Both the position numbers and the translations under genes were made by a program. The notes under the pieces are model-generated. The model ran no database searches. It worked only from the letters and a program-made list of their open reading frames with translations, and was not told where the DNA came from. DNA of 64,000 nt from Spodoptera frugiperda (Eukaryota; Arthropoda; Insecta; Lepidoptera; Noctuidae): contig NC_064226.1 of the NCBI RefSeq assembly GCF_023101765.2, positions 3,774,001-3,838,000 of the forward strand. The letters are read 5' to 3'. Below are positions 11,701-21,263 of this stretch, piece after piece (positions within the stretch are counted from its first letter, which is position 1; every line of letters begins with the position of its first letter).

Positions 11701-14700
11701 ACAATACCTAATGCATACATTTTGTTACTAAAACAATCCCTGATATACAAGCAAATGTTGTTGAGCCACACTAGATTATAAATGTAGATCTCGTACCCAA
11801 AGACCTTGTGTAAACGATATCTCATCAATATATACATAATATATAAGAATAGAGAAACACGAGCTATAAAGCAGCAGCATGTTTATTTCCTGTTAGAAAA
11901 AAGGATGAAGTACGAGACACCAGAACCCCGTTTTATACTAACAGTTTATGACTAGATACCCCAAATATTTATGTTATTTTTTCCTGTACAAGCATGGGTT
12001 TTGTAAATATATTTTGTGTTTATTTGAATTAACCGCGCCTACCTGACTCCGATGTTTTGAGACAAGGGTAAAGTCAGTGTTGCATCATTGCGTTCGACAC
12101 CACACAAATGTACGCTAAAAAGTTTTCACGTACAATTTACCTTAGTTACACTGTAAACTGTAGTTTATTGAGAGCACTGTTTTATTTTGAACCCTCCACT
12201 ACATACTGACGTGATAAAATCTAAACAAAGCAAACAGTAGCAATTACGTTTAACGCGATTTATGCTGATAACACTAATGGTGTGTATAGAGGGTGTAATC
12301 TAATAATTTAACTGGAGTTTAATGCATGCCAGATTAATACAGTACGAGTAGTGTAGTTATAAGTTTGGCTCGTCAAGCCACCTGAGCTGTTTTCGCTGAC
12401 ACTTACAGGCACTAACGAAGAAAGAGCATAAGAACGGAGTGATGTCACCGGACAGCCCGGAGGCGGAGCCCGAATACAACCTGACACCGAGGACCGAGGC
12501 CAAGTACTCAAAGATTGACGAGGAATTCCAAATGATGATGCAAAGGAACCAGTTGAACGGGAGCCGAGTTGGAGTGGGAGTGGCTGGTAGCAACTACAAC
12601 CTGCCAGTCAGCGTCCCAGTTGGCAACTACGATCAGACACTACTTCAAGCTAGTCCACAAATGCACACTTCTATCAGTCCACGGCCATCGTCTTCGGAAA
12701 CCGATTCAGGTATGTATCAAATTCTCGTAGTTTTGTCAACTTTATCATAACCGAGTTCTTTACTAAATTCGATTCCTCTTTCTATTCCAGTATACCCAAG
12801 CGGCGGAATGCTAGAGATGTCAAACGGCTACCCAGGTTCAGGATCTCCACTAGATGCAGGTTGCACGCCGTCGCCCTCGCCGGGCCCGGCGCCGTCTCCG
12901 CACCGGCACGGACACAAGTCTCACGGACATGCACCGCCGCCGCACCACTCGCCGCGGCACAACAACTTGCGCGTCGTCATACCCAGCTCAATGCCACCAC
13001 CACAGGATGACATATCTTACGCTGGAGAGGTGAACACTTCAATTCTATTTTCTGTCCCCTTTAACGCCATATTCTTTACTGTAATACTCTGTCTGATTCC
13101 ATTTGTACGTCCAAAATCAAAATTATTCATCCCTTTACAATGTTATTTCTCATTCCCAATAGTTTCAATAGCATTTACATTGAGACTACTAGTATCAAAA
13201 CCATATCTTGTGTAAATATCAGCATTGTACTTATTGTTATCTTCATTTTACTTGCAGACACCACTCGGCTACTCAGGACTCGGCAATTTCGGACCACAGG
13301 ATTTCAGCATCAACTCGGACATGGGCATCGGACTGACGTGGGGCGCTCACCAGCTCCAAACGCTACAGCACAACAGGTACATGTCTGTGATCACTTTCAT
13401 ATCACTTTTTATATGTGTCGCTTAAACGAGGTCCGTTTCGACTAATTCAAACTACCTACTTGATTTAAATAAAAATGAGATATTATTTTTTATTAAAAGA
13501 ACGCTGTTTAGAGATTTGACAGTTAAATTCCAATTCAATGGAATTTAAATGGAGAAATTAGTATGTTTTTTTAGAGTGCCTATATTTAGAATTTTAAATG
13601 CGGTTATGACGTGGATTAGGTTGAAACGGATCTCTTAAATTGTTGTCCTACAATTTAAGCTTCTATTTTGACTAATAAACAAAAAATATACGCAGTATAA
13701 AAGAAAAATTCAGCAAAAACTAACAATTTCTGAAAAAAAATCACCAAAATACGCAAAAAGAAATGTTCCGCCGTGACAGTGAAATCACTGCCGTGACCAG
13801 GATTCGAACCTGGGTTACTACGGCCACAACGTAGGGTCCTAACCACTAGACGATCACGGCTATCGGAACAACTGATTGCAATGTTGAAAACAACAACTAC
13901 ATTGAGAATGCTTACATAACATTTCACGATCCATTCACGGTTGCGCGCGCAAGAGTTACTAAAAATCGTAAAGTTGGCAAATTATTCCATTATAATTTGC
14001 ATGGAAGTAACTGACCATTTAATTTCCATTACGTCTTCATATTAGGAGATTAGAATACCTACATACATTTTTATAATGTATATTGTTCACATTTAATAAC
14101 TTTAAACTTGATAAAAAAGTCGCATTATTTTTTACGGACGACATTAATCAAGGTTAAGTGCAAAAAGAATATACTTAAATGAATTTAAATGACTATTTTG
14201 TTACTATGTGAAGGTTGCTGAAAAACAATGCAGAGACACGTGTAAGACAAAAAAGTATATTAAATACTGTTGTGGAATAGTACTGGAGGTAATTTAGATT
14301 GGAAAACGGGCTTAAAATTATGATTATGAAAGTCTAATTTTTGATAACTTATTTTTTAAAGTACGACATTTTTTTATGACACTATATTTATGACCCAACA
14401 AAAAATCCCATAAAACTTTTAACCAGTTCATCCTACGTAGAAAAGAGCGACCATATAAAAATCTACGTACCAAAAATTGAGATATTTTCATAATTTAAAA
14501 CTGTTGACAAGATGAGAAAAAGTATTTTTAATAAATAGTTGAATATTTCAAATAAGTATGAGAAGCCTATTAGTCTTTTGTTATCATACAAGACCTAACT
14601 AATACGAATTTACTCCAGACACTACAAAAAAAAACTAGACCAAAACCAAACCAAAGAAAAAACAAGAAAATAATTGAAAAAAAAATCGAAAAACAAGGAC

Positions 14701-16832
14701 GTTGTTTCAAGGACGATACGAGAGACAATCTCGTAACTGAATGTCTTCCGCGACGCGTAGCGTGTCGAACGAACGAATGTCACGCATGAACTGAAACAGA
14801 TTGAATCCGAACGATAGTAGAGAAAAAAAGGGAATAAAAAGACAAATTAAATTGTAAATACTTTTTGTAGTAAATTCACGAATTGTTGGTATAAGATTGG
14901 GCAGAAAAAGTTCAGTAATTCATTGTTTTAACTAGCGGTAATTATTCCGAAAAGTGCATTTAATTTTGATCGTTGTTTTGTTTCACGTTTGTAATTAGTC
15001 TGATAGCAGGAATTTTATAAAAAAAATAACGATACGATAAATCATGATGATAGATGCTAGAACATTCCTAGGCAAACAAAGCAAAAAAATATTTGAAAAA
15101 TACCAAAAAAAATTACCTCCACCATGACAGTGTTAACACTGCCGTGACCAGGATTCGAACCTGGGTTACTACGGCCACAACGTAGGGTCCTAACCACTAG
15201 ACGATCACGGCTACGGAGGCTGTATTGCTTGCATTAAAATTAACAGTCGCTTTACAATGTGAAAGTCGTTCACTGGTTTTTCTTAACAACTGTTCGACTT
15301 AAATGACTTTGCTCTTGTTATCACAAGTTCTGGTATACCATAAGAGATGGCGTTGTTATAAATATTTAAAACTGGACGACAAAAATGTATTGTTCGGTAT
15401 CAAATTCCTTGTGTTAGTATAACATTTCAAGTATGAAAAATTAATACATTTGTTATACTTACTGTATTTAAAATTGCAATAAGAAAAAATACTCATCACA
15501 CAGTTCCAAAGCGCAACAACAAAGAAAATTAATTTTATAATTTTCCAAAAAATATAAACTCCGCCGTGACAGTGTAATCACTGCCGTGACCAGGATTCGA
15601 ACCTGGGTTACTACGGCCACAACGTAGGGTCCTAACCACTAGACGATCACGGCTGTCGGAGCAGTTGAAAATTGGACCAAAAACTGCAACCATATCGCAG
15701 CAGTGTTGATAAAAGAACCAGTTTCATTGACCTACCCTGCCCCCCGCACTGTAAAGAAATCAGGGCGACAGAGGGGGTTTTTGTACTAATCGAAGTGTCA
15801 CTTTCACTTGCCCGATACGCATGAGTGCGTTAATCGAGCACCGATAATTGCACGATAAATTATCTCTATTGGTTGCTATGGTGTCTTATACGTTCTTTGC
15901 ATGTTTCTAATTGGTTGTTATGAATTAAACATGATGTTGCCAGCTTATCAGGCGCATACTGCCGTTATGAACTACCAATGCCGGTTTCCTTGATTAAGTA
16001 CTATATTTTTCATGTGATATGTGTAATTGCGTATTACATTATGCAATGAGAGCGTCTAAAAATAATGTTTGTGGTGGAATAAATCTAGCATTAAGAAGAT
16101 TACTATTAAGACATAAGATAGACCAACGATTATAGGTATTATCTATCAATTTGTCTATCCTAAAATGTGACCTTAAATTCCTTGGTCAATATTCTTCCAT
16201 GACTAATGAATGCAATCCGTCAACAGTAGCAGCCTGCCAGTATTGGGCGGGGGTGGCACGCCTCCACCAGCGGCGTCGCCTAGCAACGTGAAGATCAAAG
16301 CAGAGCCAGTGTCGCCACCTCGTGCGCCTGACCATCTCCACCGCGCGCCGCCACCGCAACCAGCTCCGCAGCCCGCGCATCTCTCCGGCGTCATTGATGG
16401 TGGGTACTCCATTCTTTATTACTAATGGCTTTTATGAACAATTGCTTGGTATAAAAAATACTCTGTTGATTAAAGACTTTTTGAAAAGGGGAGAGTGGGC
16501 ATTAAATGGCATGTAAAAAATTGGAGTGCAAAGCTTTAATCAACAGAGTTGTAATATTTAATGAAATGTTTTTTTTAAATGAATGTTTTTATTAATTAAA
16601 ATAAAATAGCATGAAATATTTAGCTGTGTGAATTAATTAGTTACTAATGTGTGGACAATGACAATTAACCAAACTAACGTTACCAATTACAGTGTATCGG
16701 CACGTTGCAGGTTCAGTATCTTCGAGCAACATGGGCTCGCCGGCCGGGCAAGACATGCGGCACTCGGCCGTGCCACTGGACTATGAGCAGCCGCACACGA
16801 AGCGGCCGCGGATCGAGGGCTGGGCCACATAG
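8799..16832 (+). CDS. Mef2: Myocyte enhancer factor 2 (MADS-box transcription factor)
   Basis: Nuclear DNA-binding activator that drives muscle differentiation genes through CTA(A/T)4TAG sites. Predicted join: 8799-8852, 10404-10541, 11538-11603, 12409-12709, 12791-13029, 13258-13376, 16227-16399, 16711-16832; 1,212 nt, 403 aa. All junctions are GT/AG and keep frame. Residues 1-57 are the MADS box (starts MGRKKIQISRITDERNRQ) and 58-86 the MEF2 domain (ends ESLTNRNIIE), essentially invariant in animals; the next exon (ALTKKEHKNGVMSPDSPEAE) is also typical of insect Mef2. The rest is a Ser/Pro/His-rich activation region with a phospho-sumoylation motif (IKAEPVSP, 16294-16317) and a basic KRPR tail before GWAT-stop. 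It is shorter than Drosophila Mef2 (about 510 aa as recalled), so extra alternative exons may exist. Exon 7 has three tandem acceptors. Confidence 0.97.
8853..10403 (+). other. Mef2 intron 1
   Basis: A 1.55-kb intron interrupts the MADS box after codon 18. It contains a cluster of CGAG/GAGAG motifs at 8999-9057. No antisense gene or repeat was recognised in the remainder. Confidence 0.8.
8999..9057. promoter_or_regulatory. CGAG/GAGA motif cluster
   Basis: Within about 59 bp the words CGAGCC, TCGAGAGGAG, CGAGCTCGAGAGAG, TCGAGACG and TTCGAGAG follow each other, in GC-rich contrast to the flanks. It sits about 150 bp inside intron 1, a usual place for intronic enhancers or promoter-proximal GAGA-factor sites. 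Function is inferred from composition and position only. Confidence 0.35.
10542..11537 (+). other. Mef2 intron 2
   Basis: AT-rich intron between the two MADS-coding exons; nothing else was recognised. Confidence 0.8.
11604..12408 (+). other. Mef2 intron 3
   Basis: Intron after the MEF2 domain (codon 86). Vertebrate MEF2 genes carry alternative exons at the corresponding place; I find no convincing additional exon here. Confidence 0.75.
13789..13860 (-). tRNA. tRNA-His(GTG), copy 1
   Basis: Complete 72-nt cloverleaf read from 13860 to 13789: acceptor 5' GCCGTGA pairs with TCACGGC, anticodon stem CTACG/CGTAG encloses TTGTGGC (anticodon GTG), the T arm is CCAGGTTCGAATCCTGG, and the discriminator base is A. 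CCA is not encoded. A run of five T on the sense strand (13759-13755) about 30 nt downstream can terminate RNA polymerase III. The body is identical to the two other copies. Leader and trailer can form an alternative stem with the acceptor strand. Confidence 0.97.
15140..15211 (-). tRNA. tRNA-His(GTG), copy 2
   Basis: The 72-nt body is identical to copy 1, read from 15211 to 15140, with all stems complete and discriminator A. Sense-strand T8 at 15112-15105 is the likely Pol III terminator, about 28 nt after the mature 3' end. The trailer hairpin is a perfect palindrome and its second acceptor-like strand carries two changes that give G-U pairs. Confidence 0.97.
15582..15653 (-). tRNA. tRNA-His(GTG), copy 3
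   Basis: The body is identical to copies 1 and 2, read from 15653 to 15582. Sense-strand T6 at 15552-15547 is the probable terminator. This copy is only 370 bp from copy 2, and its trailer closely resembles that of copy 1, consistent with local duplication. Confidence 0.97.
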
Positions 16833-19800
16833 CTAGGCTACGAGGCCTTCGGCTCGTACCCGAGGCCCCTGCACCCGCACTGCTAGACCCGCGAGGCCCG
16901 CACTCTCGCGGCCCTCTATCGAGCTTGTGACCGTCCTCCGGCATGCTCCACCCGGACTGAACAGTTCCCCGCGGCACAGTGCTAATCTTATCACTAAAAA
17001 AGTCTGATAAGCAAAAGGTGCATCCAAATCAAACGGTGCTTACATTTTTGATGGCACGGTCGACTAACTCTCGAGAAGCTGCCCCACTCCCGGGCGTAGT
17101 ACGTTACATATTCGTATATAATTGAATGTTCAACTTTACACTACCCTCTATTAATACGTAATTAATTATTGTAATGCACACAAGTACACTAAAGATTAAG
17201 ATTAAATGTTAAAATTAAGTACAATAGCAACCCTTCTGAACAATTTTGAACTTTAAGTACATATAGATAGATATTGAATTCCCCTGTAAATAGACGACAT
17301 TATATGTGCAATCCGTGCCATTGTCTGTTTAGCTTAAAGTTAGTCAATTTAAAGATTAGTGAGTAAAATGTACTAGTGCAGTATAAGTTGAAGGCGAGTT
17401 GAAGCGGCTGGACGGCGCGCGGTTGTGTAGTGCTATGGACACGGACCACAAACTGTGTGAAGTGGGACTTGTAATCAAACGACTGTTGACATTTTGTGTT
17501 AGTGTTTTAAAAGTTTTTTGTGCCATTTTAAAAATTATAATAATAGTGTGACATCCGAACTTGAATCTGTAAATTTAGTAGTCCTAGTGTCATCACAGAA
17601 GATAATAAATTATATGTATTGTAAAATCTACTTTATCTATTGACATATTTATACATGAGAATCATAATGATATTTACATGATATGTATACACGTCCCGTT
17701 AGGAACGAATGTTATGTAAGTAAGTAGGTAATATTAGCTAGAGTTGAGTATATAAAGGTACCACACGAAGCTTTAAAATTTCTTATGATAACACTTGCAC
17801 TCTAAGCAGATTTTGTATGTAAACACAGTTTATATCGTAAACATTTAGAACTCTTGACGTTTCGAAACTGACAATTCAGTTCGACAGATTAAAAATAATA
17901 TAAATTGTTAATAAAAGATCACTCGTTTTTTGAGTTTTGCTTGAAGCTAAACCAAATAGCATTACAACTAGTGTATGCGATAAATTAAATGTTACAAATT
18001 TAATTTTCTTCTAAAGTAAATCTGTCTACGCTTCGATATTTATCTTGTACTACCGATCCCATTCATATGTATCATCAATATGTATGTATGTATGCATGGT
18101 CTTATATTGTTGCAGACCAAAATATATCGAGTCAATTTTGTATATCAAAATGTAATTTACTTGTTAGGTATATGTAAGGTTTATTCAGTAACTGTACTGG
18201 GTTACGAATAAAAATATATGGAACAACTTTGTTAAATAGTACTTTTTATTTTGTTAGTGTGATCTGAAGTAAGTTTTTTTTTTATTTTTATTTCTACTTA
18301 AATAATGTAAACTAGAGCTATGTAACGATGAACAATATACCTACAAGTCAGCTTTAAGCACAGACAAAATTATATTTTACATTATAATATTTACACTAAA
18401 ATATGCACTATATCACAATCCGCCCTATTTTTAGATGTTATTGTCTGAAAGAAACTGTACATTGTATCGTCCATAGTTCATAAAATCCCTCATCTCCCCG
18501 CTTTCCTTAGTCATCGCTTTCTCCCCATCCTGTAGCACCAAAGTCCCCACTCTCTCAAGTCCTGTCCCCCTCTTTCCCCTTCCCATATCGTCTCACTGTA
18601 GTTGCCTTACTCACAGTGCCTAAATGTACCATTTTTATACCAAAATTTGTATGTTATAGCATTTTTGCTTTAATATTCACATCCTGGTAATCTTAAGTCA
18701 TTTGATGATGTTAATTGTTCTGTCCGTAGTACGCCTCCTGTTAAGATACAGTCGGAGACAGAAGTAAAAAGAGTATCCAATAATAATATTCTAGGTGTAC
18801 GTTGATGTCATGGTTAATATTAATAAATGTTTCCCGCTTTTTAGAGTTTGTGACAACTGACCCCGCGGTTTTCACTCTTTTTATTTTTTCTCTCGACTGT
18901 ACGCTCGTACTAGAGTCAGAACGATGCCTATAATATATTTCTGTATCACATTTTGTCAGTGAAACTGTATAAATGTGTCTATAATTATAATATAATGTGT
19001 AATTAAGAGTAACGAACAAGTTCACATCATAGAATATATCACTAGAGTAAACCTTCAAATCACAGTAACAAAATGTAAACGTACACTTGTTAAATTTGTA
19101 CAGGGAGTTTTCCATGTTTGAGGTTCAAAAGTCTGAACGCATATGAATATTAAAAAAAATGAATAAAAAAATAAAATGTATTTTCGCATTGTAACATAAG
19201 TACACGGTTAGGTTTAACGAATTAATATTTTATTACCGGATCATAATGGATGTTGACCTGTTTATAGGGAACTATTTAAAGATCATGTAAGTACATCTTG
19301 AATGTTAGGCTAAATTGTTAATGTGATATGATATCCTACGCTGTTACTGGGCCCGATCATTGTTGAACCTTGTATCGTCGTCACTGTTATGTATTGGACG
19401 TGTTTACAGTCACAATTTTCTTGTTGTCCGTGACGATCTTTGTAAATTCCCCCTCCCTTCCCGGGCCTCGTAGTTTGAGATTCTACATTGCGTTATCTTC
19501 TATTTCGGTCGTTCGTTCCTAAAAGTTCCTTTCTCTGGTAACGTCGATGTGTTTCGTATTAAAACTTGCTCAATATTTTCGGCGATGATGCGAAATCCTT
19601 TTGTTCTTGTTAGAATTCATTTGTACTTGTCCGTTGTAGAAAGTGGTATTATATTGATAAGTGTTGCATTGTACGATATCAGGCAAGTTACTACCTATAT
19701 ACCTATCACAGTACAGACGCACTGGTATAAGGTCATAGCCAAATTAATGAACGCAATTTTGCACAAAACACACATTGGTATTGGATGAAATTGTTAACAA

Positions 19801-20775
19801 TAGGTGACATTTCCTTTCGTAGAGCGATCAAGTGACGAACACGTACTTTATCGCTTGCACCGTGTATTGTATCAATGTATTGTATAATATTACGACAGTA
19901 AGCTGGTGTTGGGAGCATTATTTCCGAGGTTGTGAGCTTTGCTATCGGGAATGAGTTTCAACTTTAATTAATTAATAAATATAAAGTATATAAATATAAT
20001 TATTCATTTCGACGCACAACTGTGTTGTGTGTTATTGTAAAAAGCGTTTGTTTGTTCTTTATATATGTACCTACTTTCTTAATATATGTGTTAACCTGTA
20101 TATCGCTGTGAGACAATAGCAAGGGGCTTGTTCAGTTTATTTATAATCTAGTTGATTGCATTTAAAGATACGTAGTCATAAGTATGGGATAACAAAAAAT
20201 GTTTTGCTGAACTTATTCACAGTAGATGTCGATGTATTTACTTTCCCCTGTTTTTGCTATTGCACCACAGTATATCGTGAACAATCCAAATAGAATATAG
20301 GAATATAAATACATATCCTTATTGAATACTCAGAACGATTTCACATTAATTTCTTGTAACAACAGTTGTGCAATACATATATAACAAACTGCTTAGGTAG
20401 GTATTAGGTATATTTTCGTTTGAATTTTACAAAGAATGCAAAATCTGTTGTATTTTATCGATATTTTTACTGATAATATGACGAGGACGCCGACGGCTTT
20501 CCGGAGGTGCGTCTCGGGAATATTAAGTCATAATTGTGTAATTATTTTTTAAGGTTAGGCCGGGCCAAATATTGCATTAATGTAGGTTGCTCGGCGCCGT
20601 GTCTTTGTGTCGAGGCAGTCCTGTCTGCCCTATGTATTATAATTGTATGATGAATGAACATCTCAGTGGCTGAATGAAATATTAATGTTTATCGACAGTG
20701 TTAGAAAATTGTTATAAATTATTTTGATGACTGTTCGAAGGATAATAAAGAGTTGGATGTCAATGTTTGTTGTTT
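16833..20775 (+). other. Mef2 3' UTR and downstream region
   Basis: No coding exon follows the stop codon. Candidate polyadenylation signals on + include AATAAA at about 17909 and 18207 and one at 20744-20749 followed by a TG-rich stretch (TGTTTGTTGTTT). If the last is used, the 3' UTR would be about 3.9 kb. A 124-codon antisense frame at 18741-19115 has no protein-like features. Confidence 0.5.
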
Positions 20776-20778
20776 ATT
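20744..20778. terminator. Back-to-back poly(A) signals
   Basis: AATAAA on + at 20744-20749 and its complement TTTATT at 20773-20778 (AATAAA on minus) lie 23 bp apart in the gap between converging Mef2 and Ir21a. ATTAAA variants on minus also occur near 20953 and 20996, so the minus-strand end is not settled. Confidence 0.45.
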
Positions 20779-21076
20779 TTGTAATTAAACCTGGCCTTAG
20801 AATTAATTGAATTTCATTATTAAGACTGTATTTCATTTCAAATTAAGATATCTCAGATATTTCTTAAAGTATGAAATACAAATAAATAAAGTAGTACTAA
20901 CCACACGGAATAAATAAATAATACAACATAAAATAATAAAACATTACCCATTTAATTAAAATAAATAGCCATCATGTTGATAAATTGAAACGTTTTAATT
21001 TCTACTCTGCATTAACTTGAGCTATTTCAACAACATAATTTTAACCTATATCAGCAAGTTAACATTTCTAATTAAC

Positions 21077-21203
21077 CCGGAGCGGGCTTCGGCTCGAAAA
21101 GCAGTAGTAGGAGGTGGGAGGTTTTAGTCAGTAAGAGTCTGACACTCTCTCTCGCCTTACCCAAGACGGGAGAAATCATTAGATTGTTTTCGCCCCTCAA
21201 AAG
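21077..21203 (-). repeat. Interspersed repeat family R, copy 2
   Basis: Reverse-orientation copy of the family also at 4749, 49128 and 63603, with the GAGTCTGACACTC core visible on +. It occupies most of the short gap before the Ir21a stop codon and may be transcribed in its 3' UTR. Confidence 0.75.
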
Positions 21204-21263
21204 AAACATTTCTAATATTGTTTTTGCTATATTGATTAGAAATTAAGATCTTTACTACGATCT

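Larger units (their letters stand above)
13377..16226 (+). other. Mef2 intron 6, host of the tRNA-His cluster
   Basis: A 2.85-kb intron that carries three antisense tRNA-His genes. Between 14700 and 14820 is a GC-richer patch (CGCGACGCGTAGCGTG region) in which I could not find a frame-keeping exon. TGACTAAT at 16199-16206 is a plausible branch-point region ahead of the tandem acceptors. Confidence 0.8.

Noticed and set aside
12308..12593. Minus-strand frames opposite Mef2 exon 4
   Set aside because: Shadows of the GC-richer Mef2 coding exon.
13655..13927. 90-codon minus frame
   Set aside because: It overlaps tRNA-His copy 1 and is explained by the tRNA gene.
18741..19115. 124-codon minus-strand frame in the Mef2 3' UTR
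   Set aside because: AT-driven composition, no domain, antisense to a UTR, no splice context.
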